Notes: a model not told the origin generated them from the sequence alone. A stretch of 50,154 bases of DNA from an uncultured Bacteroidales bacterium (GCA_947168525.1 CAMVMG010000015.1:1-50154); one strand, 5' to 3'. Counted from the first letter of the stretch, positions 17,009 to 25,119 are shown. A program made the numbers and translations.

Positions 17009-18308
17009 ATTTATCATCGAAGGCGGGCACAAGCTGTCCGGAACCATCACCCCGCAGGGGGCCAAAAACGAGGCCCTGGAAGTGATCAGCGCCGTGCTGC
17101 TCACCAGTGAGCCGGTAACTATCAGCAATGTGCCGGAGATCCTGGACGTGAAAAATCTCATCGACCTGCTGCAGGGGATGGGGGTTAAAGTGACGCGTCT
17201 GGCCAAGGGCATGTTCACCTTCCAGGCCGACGAAGTGGACACCAGCTATATCGAGACGGAGGAATTCGTGCGCAAGTGCGCCGCCCTCCGGGGCTCGGTG
17301 ATGGTGGTGGGCCCGCTGCTGAGCCGCTTCGGCCATGCGTGGTTCGCCAAGCCCGGCGGTGACAAGATTGGCCGGCGCAGGGTGGACACACACCTGGACG
17401 GTATGGTGAAACTGGGTGCGCAGATGGACTACAGCCCGGAGCGTCGCGCTTTCCACCTCACGCGGGAAGGCCGCCTGGTGGGTCGATACATGCTCCTGGA
17501 CGAGGCCTCCGTAACGGGTACGGCCAATATCGTGATGGCGGCTGTGCTGGCCAAAGGCACCACTACCATCTACAATGCCGCCTGCGAACCCTACCTTCAG
17601 CAGCTGTGCAAGATGCTCAACCGCATGGGCGCCTTCATCGACGGAGTGGGCAGTAACCTCCTCCGCATCCACGGGGTGGAAAAGCTGAACGGCACCCTGC
17701 ACAAGATCCTGCCGGACATGATTGAGGTGGGCTCTTTCATCGGCATGGCCGCCATCAACCAGAGCTCCATCACCATCAAGGACGTCTCCTATTACGACCT
17801 GGGCATCATTCCGGATGCCTTCCGCCGGCTGGGCATCAACCTGGAGCAGCGTGGAGACGACATCTATGTCCCCGCCCAGGACAGTTACGAGATTGACTCT
17901 TTCCTGGACGGCTCCATTATGACCCTGGCCGATGCCCCCTGGCCCGGCCTCACCCCGGACCTGCTGTCCGTGATGCTGGTGGTGGCCACCCAGTGCAAGG
18001 GCAGCGTGCTCATCCACCAGAAGATGTTTGAGAGCCGCCTGTTCTTCGTAGATAAGCTCATCGACATGGGTGCGCAGATTATCCTCTGCGATCCGCACCG
18101 GGCCGTGGTCATCGGCCACGACCACCGCATCACCCTCAAGGCCGCCCGGCTGGTGAGTCCGGATATCCGTGCCGGTATCGCCATGCTGCTGGCCGCCATG
18201 AGTGCCCGCGGCACCTCCACCATCGACAACATCGAACAGATCGACCGTGGTTACGAGAACATCGAGGGCCGCCTGAACGCACTGGGGGCTCACATTACCA
18301 GAGCATAG
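17001..18308 (+). CDS. murA: UDP-N-acetylglucosamine 1-carboxyvinyltransferase (Asp active-site variant)
   Basis: MurA transfers enolpyruvate from PEP to UDP-GlcNAc, the first committed step of peptidoglycan synthesis. The 435-aa sequence has the conserved Lys22-Asn23 pair (QGAKNEALE) and the mobile loop KPGGDKIGRRRVDTHL. In Escherichia coli the loop reads PGGCAIG with Cys115; here the position is Asp121. Fosfomycin alkylates that Cys, and natural Cys-to-Asp MurA enzymes are known to be insensitive, so resistance is predicted. I recall Asp as common in Bacteroidota. The start overlaps murB by eight bases and the aminotransferase begins on the base after its stop. Confidence 0.97.
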   Translation: MSKFIIEGGHKLSGTITPQGAKNEALEVISAVLLTSEPVTISNVPEILDVKNLIDLLQGMGVKVTRLAKGMFTFQADEVDTSYIETEEFVRKCAALRGSVMVVGPLLSRFGHAWFAKPGGDKIGRRRVDTHLDGMVKLGAQMDYSPERRAFHLTREGRLVGRYMLLDEASVTGTANIVMAAVLAKGTTTIYNAACEPYLQQLCKMLNRMGAFIDGVGSNLLRIHGVEKLNGTLHKILPDMIEVGSFIGMAAINQSSITIKDVSYYDLGIIPDAFRRLGINLEQRGDDIYVPAQDSYEIDSFLDGSIMTLADAPWPGLTPDLLSVMLVVATQCKGSVLIHQKMFESRLFFVDKLIDMGAQIILCDPHRAVVIGHDHRITLKAARLVSPDIRAGIAMLLAAMSARGTSTIDNIEQIDRGYENIEGRLNALGAHITRA

Positions 18309-19460
18309 ATGGACTACAGCAAGTTCTTCTCGGCCGATGTGCCGTCTTTTCTCCGCAGCCCCGTCCGGGAGATTTTCCGGAAGGTGGACCTGGGTGCCAT
18401 CTGCTCGTTCGCGGGGGGCTATCCTGCGGCGGTGACTTTCCCGGTGGAGGACATCAAACGGTTGAGCGGCGAAGTGCTGGAAAAGTACGGTACCAAAGCC
18501 TTGCAATACGGTGCCACCCAAGGGGTTCCGGAACTACGGCAGGTGATTGCCAGCCGCTACGGCGTGCCGGTTTCGCAGGTACAGATCACCACGTCATCCC
18601 AGCAGGGCATCGATGTGTGCACCCGTGTGCTGGCCAACCCCGGCGACATCATCCTGGCCAACAATCCCGTCTATCTGGGCGCCCTGCAGAGTTTCCGCGC
18701 CTACCGGGCACAGGTTTTGCCAATCCAATCCGTCATTGCCGGCCCTGACCGGCAATCTTCGGTGAAGTTCATCTATGTGATTCCGGACTTCAACAATCCG
18801 TCGGGAGAAACGATGACCCTGGCCGAAAGGGAAGAAATCGTTCGGGTGGCCCGGGAGCTGGACTGCCTCATCGTGGAGGACAGCCCGTACCGGGAACTGA
18901 GATATTCCGGGAAACCGGTGAAGACCATCCGGGAACTGGCGCCGGAGCGGACGCTGCATCTGGGCAGTTTCTCCAAGATTTTTGCTCCGGGGTTCCGCCT
19001 GGGATGGATTATCGGCCCGGAAGAACTGCTGGAGCAGATTTACATCTGCAAGCAGTGCCTGGATTTGTGTCCGCCGGTGTTTGACCAGTATATGGCGGCC
19101 GAATTTATGGGCTCCGGGGCGCTTGACCGCAACCTGGAAAAGACCATAGTGGAATATCGCAGAAGGCGGGACCTGATGGTGTCCCTGCTGGAGAAATACA
19201 TGCCGGAGGGCGTGCGCTGGACCTACCCGGAAGGCGGTCTTTTCCTCTGGCTCACGCTGCCGGAAGGAATTGATACCGTGGCGCTTTACGATGAAGCACT
19301 GGCAGCCGGCGTGGCCTATGTGGCCGGCTCCTTCTTCTATACCGATGGCTCCCACCGCAACACCATGCGCCTGAACTTCTCCTTCATAGACGAGTCCAAG
19401 ATGGAACCTGGCATCCGACTGCTGACTGGCGTAATCTGCAATTCGCTGAACAGTAGGTGA
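18309..19460 (+). CDS. PLP-dependent class I/II aminotransferase (2-aminoadipate-transaminase-like)
   Basis: The 383-aa fold-type I aminotransferase shows YGATQGVPELR, the NPVYLGA and PDFNNPSGETM motifs, and the PLP Lys223 in LGSFSKIFAPGFRLGW, then a C-terminal Arg in NTMRLNFSF. It resembles 2-aminoadipate/aromatic transaminases related to the MocR catalytic domain. It follows murA without a gap. Because the nearby genes supply the other steps of the succinylase DAP pathway and no dapC/argD is visible, it is a candidate N-succinyl-DAP aminotransferase; that is inference. A family C palindrome (18731-18758) lies in frame between VLPIQS and VKFIYV. Confidence 0.85.
   Translation: MDYSKFFSADVPSFLRSPVREIFRKVDLGAICSFAGGYPAAVTFPVEDIKRLSGEVLEKYGTKALQYGATQGVPELRQVIASRYGVPVSQVQITTSSQQGIDVCTRVLANPGDIILANNPVYLGALQSFRAYRAQVLPIQSVIAGPDRQSSVKFIYVIPDFNNPSGETMTLAEREEIVRVARELDCLIVEDSPYRELRYSGKPVKTIRELAPERTLHLGSFSKIFAPGFRLGWIIGPEELLEQIYICKQCLDLCPPVFDQYMAAEFMGSGALDRNLEKTIVEYRRRRDLMVSLLEKYMPEGVRWTYPEGGLFLWLTLPEGIDTVALYDEALAAGVAYVAGSFFYTDGSHRNTMRLNFSFIDESKMEPGIRLLTGVICNSLNSR
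18731..18758. repeat. Family C short palindrome inside the aminotransferase gene
   Basis: The inverted ends ATTGCCGG (18735-18742) and CCGGCAAT (18749-18756) flank a six-base loop within CGTCATTGCC...GGCAATCT. The same design recurs in dapF (20685-20709) and the dapE-like gene (26370-26395). Codons stay in frame. Confidence 0.65.
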
Positions 19461-19550
19461 TTACGAGATTGTGTCTAGGCTTGATTGACCAGACATTATT
19501 CCGTAAATAATTGAAAATGAACTTATTACAAAACACGGCTTTCTCCTGTC

Positions 19551-20564
19551 ATGATCAACCCTGTCTATTCCCCTTCTGCCACCCGTTATGAGAGCGGGAT
19601 CCGTTTCCGCCGGTGTGGCCGCAGCGGCATCCGGCTGCCGGAAATCTCCCTGGGCCTGTGGCACAATTTTGGCGACGTGGACCCGCTCGCCCGCTCTTTC
19701 GAGATTGCTCATTATGCCTTCGACCACGGCATCGTGCACTTCGACCTGGCCAACAACTACGGGCCTTCGTACGGATCGGCCGAGGAAACCTTTGGCCAGA
19801 TCATGAAAAAGTCTTTCGCTCCTTATCGGCACGAGCTTTTCATTTCCACCAAGGCGGGGTATGACATGTGGCCCGGTCCGTACGGGGAATGGGGCTCCCG
19901 GAAGTACCTGTTCAACAGCCTGGAGCAGAGCCTGAAGCGGATGAACCTGGATTACGTGGACCTCTTCTACAGCCACCGCTTCGACCCTCAGACCCCCCTG
20001 GAAGAGACCCTGCAGGCCCTGGTGGACATTGTCCGGGCGGGAAAGGCCCTCTATGTGGGCATCTCCAACTATCCGGCCGACAAAGCCCGCTTTGCCTATC
20101 AGTATCTTAAGGAGCGGGACGTTCCCTGCCTGGCCTATCAGGGCCGCTACAACATTTTCAACCGTGAACCGGAGGAGAAGATCCTGGCCGATGCCAAGGA
20201 AAACGGCGTGGGCTTCACCGCTTTTTCCCCGCTGGCGCAGGGCCTTCTTTCTGACAGATATCTCAATGGTATCCCCGCCGACTCCCGCATGGCCAAAGAG
20301 CATTTCCTGAAATCCTCCATGCTCACGCCGGAGCTGCACGCCAAGATTGTAGCTTTGAACCAGATAGCCGCCCGCCGCGGCCAGTCCCTGGCTGAGATGG
20401 CTCTGGCCTGGTGTCTCAAGGACGACCGCGTAACCAGCGTGCTGGTGGGCGCCAGCTCTGTGAAACAGCTGGACGACGACTTCCGTGCGCTGGAATCCAT
20501 TGTTTTCACGGAAGAAGAACTTGCAAAGATAGACCTTACTATAGGGGTGCCGGCATCAATTTGA
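19551..20564 (+). CDS. Aldo/keto reductase (YghZ/GpeA-like)
   Basis: The 337-aa TIM-barrel oxidoreductase uses NADPH. The catalytic tetrad is visible: Asp and Tyr in HFDLANNYGPSYGSAEE, Lys in ISTKAGYDMWPGPYGEWGS and His in LFYSHRFDP. The GYDMWPGPYG-GSRKYL segment is characteristic of the subgroup that includes E. coli YghZ (L-glyceraldehyde 3-phosphate reductase). It probably detoxifies small aldehydes in the cytoplasm. The upstream region (19461-19550) has no clear TAnnTTTG box. The last nine bases overlap the end of convergent dapF. Confidence 0.88.
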   Translation: MINPVYSPSATRYESGIRFRRCGRSGIRLPEISLGLWHNFGDVDPLARSFEIAHYAFDHGIVHFDLANNYGPSYGSAEETFGQIMKKSFAPYRHELFISTKAGYDMWPGPYGEWGSRKYLFNSLEQSLKRMNLDYVDLFYSHRFDPQTPLEETLQALVDIVRAGKALYVGISNYPADKARFAYQYLKERDVPCLAYQGRYNIFNREPEEKILADAKENGVGFTAFSPLAQGLLSDRYLNGIPADSRMAKEHFLKSSMLTPELHAKIVALNQIAARRGQSLAEMALAWCLKDDRVTSVLVGASSVKQLDDDFRALESIVFTEEELAKIDLTIGVPASI

Positions 20565-21437
20565 TGTACGGACGCATTCGGCCGGACCGGTGAGGTAGAC
20601 CTCCGTGAAGCTGTTCTCGCCGGGCAGGAAGTCTACGGACAGCCAGTCGCCCCGGCGGCATTGGAGCCGGTAACGGACTCGCCCGTCATTCCCGCCTTGA
20701 CCGGGAATCCCCTGCCTGTATGCCGCGATGGCGCTGGCCGTGAGGCCGGTTCCGCAGGCGAGAGTTTCCCCTTCCACGCCTTTCTCGAAGGTCCGTACTT
20801 TCAGGCCTTCCGGGGTGGGCTGCACGAAGTTCACATTGGTGCCTTCCGGGGCAAAATCCTTGTCCCTGCGCAGTGCGGGACCTTCTTTTTCCATGTCGAT
20901 GCCGTCGACATCGGCCACGAACAGCACCAGGTGCCGCGTGCCTGTGTTCAGGAAATACCCGCCTTTTGCCAGCGCGATTCCCCGGACGTCGATCATTTTC
21001 AGCCGAACAATCCATTGGGATTCTCCGGCGGAGACAGTCCTCCCGGAAACGTCGCTTCGCGACCCTGTACGGGCAAATGTTTCCGGGAGGACTGTCTCTG
21101 CCGGGGGTCTGGAGATGATGGTGGCGGTGTGCAGACCGTCCGGGGCGCGGAAGAAGCAGGCTCCGGAGGCGGGTACCAGACCCAACATGTCGGCAAAGGC
21201 CACGATACAGCGGCCGCCGTTGCCGCACATCATACCGCCGGAACCGTCCGGGTTGTAGAACTCCATAGAGAAATCGGCCTCGGGGTCCGTTCCCAGGATC
21301 ATGAGGCCGTCGGTCTTGTACTGCTTGCACAGCGCGCCAATCCGCTCCGGTTGCCTGTAGGCGGAGACATCGGCCTTCCGGCCGTCCAGGACTACGAAAT
21401 CGTTCCCGGCCCCGGAAAATTTGTAAATCTTTTCCAT
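20556..21437 (-). CDS. dapF: Diaminopimelate epimerase, with two in-frame palindromic inserts
   Basis: DapF interconverts LL- and meso-diaminopimelate, the last step before meso-DAP enters peptidoglycan or lysine. The two catalytic cysteines are Cys71 (MMCGNGGRC) and Cys228 (LACGTGLTAS); FSGAGNDFVVLDG opens the protein. At 293 aa it is a little long. A family A palindrome accounts for about residues 113-137 (LPETFARTGSRSDVSGRTVS). A family C palindrome accounts for RQGIPGQGGNDGR near 241-253, just after the second catalytic motif. Neither interrupts the frame. The gene has its own promoter and lies apart from the main dap cluster. Confidence 0.95.
   Translation of the reverse strand: MEKIYKFSGAGNDFVVLDGRKADVSAYRQPERIGALCKQYKTDGLMILGTDPEADFSMEFYNPDGSGGMMCGNGGRCIVAFADMLGLVPASGACFFRAPDGLHTATIISRPPAETVLPETFARTGSRSDVSGRTVSAGESQWIVRLKMIDVRGIALAKGGYFLNTGTRHLVLFVADVDGIDMEKEGPALRRDKDFAPEGTNVNFVQPTPEGLKVRTFEKGVEGETLACGTGLTASAIAAYRQGIPGQGGNDGRVRYRLQCRRGDWLSVDFLPGENSFTEVYLTGPAECVRTSN
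20685..20709. repeat. Family C short palindrome inside dapF
   Basis: The inverted ends ATTCCCG (20688-20694) and CGGGAAT (20702-20708) lie in GTCATTCCCGCCTTGACCGG-type sequence. The plus strand reads VIPALTGNP, recalling the widespread VIPAKAGIQ-type short repeats. Confidence 0.65.
21031..21098. repeat. Family A palindromic element inside dapF
   Basis: A perfect 20-bp inverted repeat (21031-21050 with 21079-21098) surrounds a 30-nt core (21050-21079) identical to that in murB. The arm sequence differs from the murB arms, although both contain a CGGGA(A/G)G stretch next to the core. Relative to dapF the core is in the opposite orientation to the murB copy. Confidence 0.85.
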
Positions 21438-21444
21438 CTGGCTG

Positions 21445-21452
21445 CAAAAATA
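21445..21452 (-). promoter_or_regulatory. Minus-7 box for dapF
   Basis: TATTTTTG on the minus strand ends seven bases before the dapF ATG (21437); another nearly leaderless arrangement. Confidence 0.5.
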
Positions 21453-21466
21453 GCAAAAAATCCGCT

Positions 21467-21952
21467 TTATTCCGCGGCGGCCTGGGCCATCAGGTCTTCC
21501 AGTTGGGCGCGGTCCATGGTGCCGTCGATGGAGATAAAAGCCGTCTCGCCTTTTTCCTGGGCCAGCAGCACCAGCGAGGTAACCGTCTTTTCATCGCCCA
21601 CAGTATAGATGCGGGCCACTTCGCCGTTGTCCTTGGCCTCCATCAGCAACTCGTATTTGCCGCTGTCGATATACTTGCGCACATCGGCATACAGGTCGGC
21701 GGCAATCTTGGGGTCCGTGGCATTGAGCACATAGAAGCCGGTCATGGATTTGATAATGGGAGCGAAGTTTATGCTTTCGTCCTGGAATTCCACGTCCGGA
21801 ATCTTGCCTATCATGCGGAACATGGCGGGGGAAATGTATACCGCTTCCATGCCCGGGAGGTCGGAATACTTGTTGTAGAGGTCGCGCCCGTTCTGGGCAA
21901 AGGCCGTCACACAGAGGGTGACAAGCGTTAATATGGTAAATAACTTTTTCAT
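21467..21952 (-). CDS. DUF4252 protein (second copy of the cluster)
   Basis: The 161-aa exported protein has a signal peptide (MKKLFTILTLVTLCVTAFAQ) and the DUF4252 pattern: LYNKYSDLPGMEAVYISPAMFRMIG near the start, a central segment ending YELLMEAKDNGEVARIYTVGDEKTVTSLVLLAQ, and FISIDGTMD near the end. The family function is unknown. It is the last gene of a four-gene run with an ECF sigma factor, and its start overlaps the preceding anti-sigma-like gene by four bases (ATGA). The start at 21952 was chosen because the signal peptide begins there. Confidence 0.8.
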   Translation of the reverse strand: MKKLFTILTLVTLCVTAFAQNGRDLYNKYSDLPGMEAVYISPAMFRMIGKIPDVEFQDESINFAPIIKSMTGFYVLNATDPKIAADLYADVRKYIDSGKYELLMEAKDNGEVARIYTVGDEKTVTSLVLLAQEKGETAFISIDGTMDRAQLEDLMAQAAAE

Positions 21953-22299
21953 TTCCAATAATTTAATTTGTCGATAACAGATTGGGCTTCTGCCAGGGAT
22001 TCGGTACCTTTGGACACCGTTCCCGAAAGCTTGCCCAGGGCTTTTTCCACGGCGGCATAGGCTTCGTAGGGGTCCGAGAAGGTGTCGCGGGGCTGCCGGG
22101 TGCCTAGGTATCCGGAGACACCCACCCCGATGAGAAGGGCTGCCGCAGCAGCGATCTGCCACATGCGTGCCGGGCGTCCCGTGCGTTCCGGCGCGGGAAG
22201 GCGGACTTCCAGATCTTCCGGTACGGGGATGCTTTCATCGGCACCGATTCGTTCCAGGTCCCGGGCACTGAGCCGGGTTATTTCATCGAGGGTTCTCAT
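21949..22299 (-). CDS. Putative anti-sigma factor, single-pass membrane protein
   Basis: The 116-aa protein has an acidic cytoplasmic N-terminus (MRTLDEITRLSARDLERIGA), one membrane helix near residues 46-65 (MWQIAAAAALLIGVGVSGYL) and a short extracytoplasmic C-terminus. Its size, topology and position directly after an ECF sigma factor, overlapping it by 17 bases, fit an anti-sigma factor. No zinc-binding HxxxCxxC motif is visible, so it is not a standard ZAS type. The role is inferred from context. Confidence 0.65.
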   Translation of the reverse strand: MRTLDEITRLSARDLERIGADESIPVPEDLEVRLPAPERTGRPARMWQIAAAAALLIGVGVSGYLGTRQPRDTFSDPYEAYAAVEKALGKLSGTVSKGTESLAEAQSVIDKLNYWK

Positions 22300-22768
22300 A
22301 CCATTCTTTCAGTTTTTTCCGTGCCAGGCTCACCTGGACTCGGATGTTGAGGCCGCTGAGGCCGGTCACTTGCTGGATCTGCTCGTAGGAGAGTCCGTGT
22401 AAGATACGGAGGGAGAGTAGTTTCCGCTGTCCCGGAGGGAGCTCTTCGATGGCCTCGTACAGCCCTTTGACGCTCTCTTTCAGGATGAGCTCGTCGTCGG
22501 GAGGCGCTTTCCCGGCGAGACCGTCGTCCAGGGGCTCCGCGAACTGTCTTCGCCGGATGCGGTCTATACAGAGGTTGTGCATCAGCATGGCTCCGTAGGC
22601 TGACGGCTGGCGGATCAGGTCCAGGTGGTCCCGCAGGTTCCATAGCTTGAGGTAGAGGTCCTGCACGGCGTCCTTGGCGTCGTCCCGGTCTTCCAGCAGG
22701 TAGAAAGCGATGCGGTAGAAACGTTCCTGCAGGGGAAGCCACTCGGTATGGAACTGTTGCAGGGTCAT
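22283..22768 (-). CDS. ECF-type RNA polymerase sigma factor
   Basis: The 161-aa protein has the two ECF domains. Sigma region 2 is FYRIAFYLLEDRDDAKDAVQDLYLKLW through AMLMHNLCIDRIRRR. Sigma region 4 is IEELPPGQRKLLSLRILHGLSYEQIQQVTGLSGLNIRVQVSLARKKLKEW. It redirects RNA polymerase to a small regulon. It overlaps the upstream DUF4252 gene by four bases and the anti-sigma-like gene by 17, so the three are translationally linked. Confidence 0.92.
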   Translation of the reverse strand: MTLQQFHTEWLPLQERFYRIAFYLLEDRDDAKDAVQDLYLKLWNLRDHLDLIRQPSAYGAMLMHNLCIDRIRRRQFAEPLDDGLAGKAPPDDELILKESVKGLYEAIEELPPGQRKLLSLRILHGLSYEQIQQVTGLSGLNIRVQVSLARKKLKEWYENPR

Positions 22769-23253
22769 TCTGCCATTTCCATGAGTTGCCCCAGATTTTC
22801 CAGGTCGATGCTGCCGCGGGTGCAGATGAGGGCTCCGTCGCTGCTGTACAGGATACAGTCCCGAATCTTCTTTCCGTCGTCTATGCCATAGATGCGCATG
22901 GTGCTGCCCTGGTCTTTGGCCTCCAGGATCAGTTCCATGCCCTTCAGGATGGTTTCCATCCGGCTGCAGAACTGTTCCTTCACGGCGTGGGCTGCGCCTT
23001 CAAAATCTACGATGGTGATTTTCCGGATGCCGTTGAGCCCGGCCAATGCGACGCGGTCTTCCTGATCCAGGTCTCCCCCAACGGCGACCACCACCTTGAT
23101 CAGGCTCAGGCTCAGGGGCCCCATGGATATAACGTCAAAACCGTCGTTTCCCCGGTATTCTTTCACCAGAGAGTCTACTTTCTGGTTTCTCTCCGCCCAG
23201 GCACAGCTGACGGCGCCCAGGACAATCAATAAGGTTATCAATACTTTTTTCAT
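22765..23253 (-). CDS. DUF4252 protein (first copy of the cluster)
   Basis: The 162-aa exported protein has signal peptide MKKVLITLLIVLGAVSCAWA. The SC could serve as a lipobox Cys, or cleavage may occur after AWA. Similarity to the fourth gene of the run is seen at MELILEAKDQGSTMRIYGIDDGKKIRDCILYSSDGALICTRGSIDLENLGQLMEMA. Function unknown. It leads the operon DUF4252-sigma-anti-sigma-DUF4252. The ATG at 23253 was preferred to one seven codons upstream because it begins the signal peptide. Confidence 0.78.
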   Translation of the reverse strand: MKKVLITLLIVLGAVSCAWAERNQKVDSLVKEYRGNDGFDVISMGPLSLSLIKVVVAVGGDLDQEDRVALAGLNGIRKITIVDFEGAAHAVKEQFCSRMETILKGMELILEAKDQGSTMRIYGIDDGKKIRDCILYSSDGALICTRGSIDLENLGQLMEMAE

Positions 23254-23315
23254 ACTCTTTTCAAGCGCTTGCATCCATAAGACGCACCTTCCGGAAAAAT
23301 GTTAAAGCCTGCAGG

Positions 23316-23323
23316 CAAAAATA
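23316..23323 (-). promoter_or_regulatory. Minus-7 box for the DUF4252/sigma operon
   Basis: TATTTTTG on the minus strand leaves a leader of about 60 bases before the ATG at 23253. It is divergent from the dapA promoter 15 bases away. Confidence 0.5.
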
Positions 23324-23338
23324 GTGAAAAATGTTTCA

Positions 23339-23346
23339 TATATTTG
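23339..23346 (+). promoter_or_regulatory. Minus-7 box for dapA
   Basis: TATATTTG lies 28 bases before the dapA ATG and probably drives dapA-dapD and possibly the genes after them. Confidence 0.6.
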
Positions 23347-23374
23347 CATGAGTGTATAAGTTGGTAATCTCGTT

Positions 23375-24256
23375 ATGGAAGTAAATAGATTCAAAGGTTG
23401 CGGTACCGCCATGTTTACCCCGTTCAAAGAGGGGAAAGTAGACGTGGAGGCGCTTGCAGAAACTACGCGGCGGCAGGTGGCTGCCGGCATCGATTTCCTG
23501 GTTCCGCTGGGCACCACCGGCGAAACCCCCACCCTCTCGGACGAAGAGAAACTGCTGGTTTACAAGACGGTACGTGCGCACGCCGGTGGCCTTCCGGTGG
23601 TGGTGGGCGTAGGCACCAACAGCGTTGGCGGCACCCTGGCCAATATGGAGCTGCTCCGGGAGGCCGATGCCTTCCTGGTGGTGGTTCCGTTCTACAACAA
23701 GCCGCCGCAGCGCGGCATCTATGTCTATTTCAAGGAGATTGCCTCCCATACCGACAAACCTGTAATCCTGTACAACGTGCCCGGCCGCACCGGAGCCAAC
23801 TGCGAGGCAGAGACTACCCTGGCCCTGGCGCGGGACGTCCCCAACATCGTGGCTGTGAAGGAGGCTTCCGGCAAGCTGGAGCAGGTGCGCTCCATCCTGG
23901 CCCGGCGCCCGGACGGATTCTCGGTGCTCTCCGGCAACGACGACGACACTTTTTCCCTGATGAAGGATGGCGGTGCGGACGGCGTGGTGTCGGTAGCCTC
24001 CAATGTGTGCCCGCAGGAGATGGCATCCTTTATTCATGCTGCGGCAGCGGGTGACTGGGAGACGGCATCGGCCATGGAACGCCGGCTGCACCCTTTGTTC
24101 GAGGCCCTCTTCGTAGAGCCCAATCCCATTCCCGGCAAGGCGGCCATGGCGCTGCTGGGCCTGATGGAAAACAGCCTCCGGCTGCCGCTGGTACGGGCGC
24201 TGGACCAGACAGAAGAAGTGATGAGCCAAGTACTGAATGCATTATGGAAGAAATAA
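23375..24256 (+). CDS. dapA: 4-hydroxy-tetrahydrodipicolinate synthase
   Basis: DapA condenses pyruvate with aspartate semialdehyde, the first committed step toward DAP and lysine. The 293-aa TIM barrel has Thr47-Thr48 in PLGTTGETPTLS, Tyr133 in YNVPGRTG and the Schiff-base Lys162 in VAVKEASG. It overlaps dapD by 13 bases, so the two are expected to be co-translated. Confidence 0.97.
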   Translation: MEVNRFKGCGTAMFTPFKEGKVDVEALAETTRRQVAAGIDFLVPLGTTGETPTLSDEEKLLVYKTVRAHAGGLPVVVGVGTNSVGGTLANMELLREADAFLVVVPFYNKPPQRGIYVYFKEIASHTDKPVILYNVPGRTGANCEAETTLALARDVPNIVAVKEASGKLEQVRSILARRPDGFSVLSGNDDDTFSLMKDGGADGVVSVASNVCPQEMASFIHAAAAGDWETASAMERRLHPLFEALFVEPNPIPGKAAMALLGLMENSLRLPLVRALDQTEEVMSQVLNALWKK

Positions 24257-25023
24257 ACCTGCAAAGATTCAATGAGGTGATGGATGCCCTGGAACGGGGC
24301 GAAATCCGTGTGGCAGAGAAGGTGGACGGGGCATGGAAAGTGAACAAATGGGTGAAGGAGGTCATCCTGGCCGGATTCAAGCTGGGAGCCATCAAGGATA
24401 TGTCCCAGGGGCAGTTCCCTTACTTCGACAAAGACACTTTCCCCGTGCGCGGTTTTACCCAGGCCGACGGGGTTCGTATCGTCCCCGGCGGCAGCAGCAT
24501 CCGGCGGGGAGCCTACCTGGCGCCGGGTTCCATCGTCATGCCGCCCGCCTATGTGAACGTGGGGGCGTATGTCGGCGAGGGAACGATGGTGGACAGCCAT
24601 GTAACCATCGGCTCCTGCGCCCAGGTGGGAAAGCACATCCATATTTCGGCCTCCACCCAGATCGGTGGCGTGCTGGAGCCGGCCGGTGCCCTTCCCACCA
24701 TCATTGAAGACGGTGCCTTCGTTGGCGGCAACTGCGGCATCTATGAGGGTACCATCGTGGAGGAAGGCGCCGTGATTGCCTCGGGCGTCATCATCACTTC
24801 TTCCACGGCCATCTTCGACGCCACCACCGGCGAGTTCATCCGCCGCAATGCCGACGGCCGTATCGTGGTGCCGCGGAACGCCGTGGTGGTGAGCGGTTCC
24901 AAGCCCATCGTCCGCGGCGGAAAGCCCCTGGAGAGCGGCGTGCACCTGTACTGCCCGGTTATCGTCAAATACCGCGACGAGAAAACAGCCGGCAGCGTGC
25001 ATCTGGAAGACATGCTTCGCTAG
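24244..25023 (+). CDS. dapD: Tetrahydrodipicolinate N-succinyltransferase
   Basis: DapD succinylates tetrahydrodipicolinate from succinyl-CoA and so defines the succinylase branch. The 259-aa protein has left-handed beta-helix hexapeptide repeats in the middle (IRRGAYLAPGSIVMPPAYVNVGAYVGEGTMVDSHVTIGSCAQVGK) and the family sequence IGGVLEPAGALPTIIEDGAFVGGNCGIYEG. The N-terminus is shorter than that of the E. coli enzyme. After its stop a 119-bp gap with tandem hairpins precedes asd. Confidence 0.96.
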   Translation: MEEINLQRFNEVMDALERGEIRVAEKVDGAWKVNKWVKEVILAGFKLGAIKDMSQGQFPYFDKDTFPVRGFTQADGVRIVPGGSSIRRGAYLAPGSIVMPPAYVNVGAYVGEGTMVDSHVTIGSCAQVGKHIHISASTQIGGVLEPAGALPTIIEDGAFVGGNCGIYEGTIVEEGAVIASGVIITSSTAIFDATTGEFIRRNADGRIVVPRNAVVVSGSKPIVRGGKPLESGVHLYCPVIVKYRDEKTAGSVHLEDMLR

Positions 25024-25028
25024 CTAAG

Positions 25029-25119
25029 GTTCCGTCCACGAAAAACGGCCAAAAACGTGGACGAAATGCTAAAAACTCACCTTTCGTCCACAAAAAACGG
25101 CCAAAAACGTGGACGGACC
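25029..25119. repeat. Tandem palindromic repeats (family E) between dapD and asd
   Basis: Two 31-nt units (25033-25063 and 25085-25115) differ at one base and are 21 bases apart. Each has ends CGTCCAC and GTGGACG forming a stem around a loop with a central CGGCC flanked by A-runs. The outer flanks GGTTCCG and CGGACC also pair, so the whole 91-nt stretch is palindromic. Possible roles are attenuation, processing or a mobile element. Two units are too few to call a CRISPR array. Confidence 0.75.

Noticed and set aside
14660..17242. Long antisense open frame across aspS, murB and murA
   Set aside because: All three sense genes are unmistakable; the antisense frame has low-complexity His/Gly/Val-rich translation and no start signal.
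25033..25115. Possible CRISPR mini-array (two 31-nt repeats, 21-nt spacer)
   Set aside because: Only two units, the repeats are full palindromes with A-rich loops, the flanks also pair, and no cas gene is in the window.
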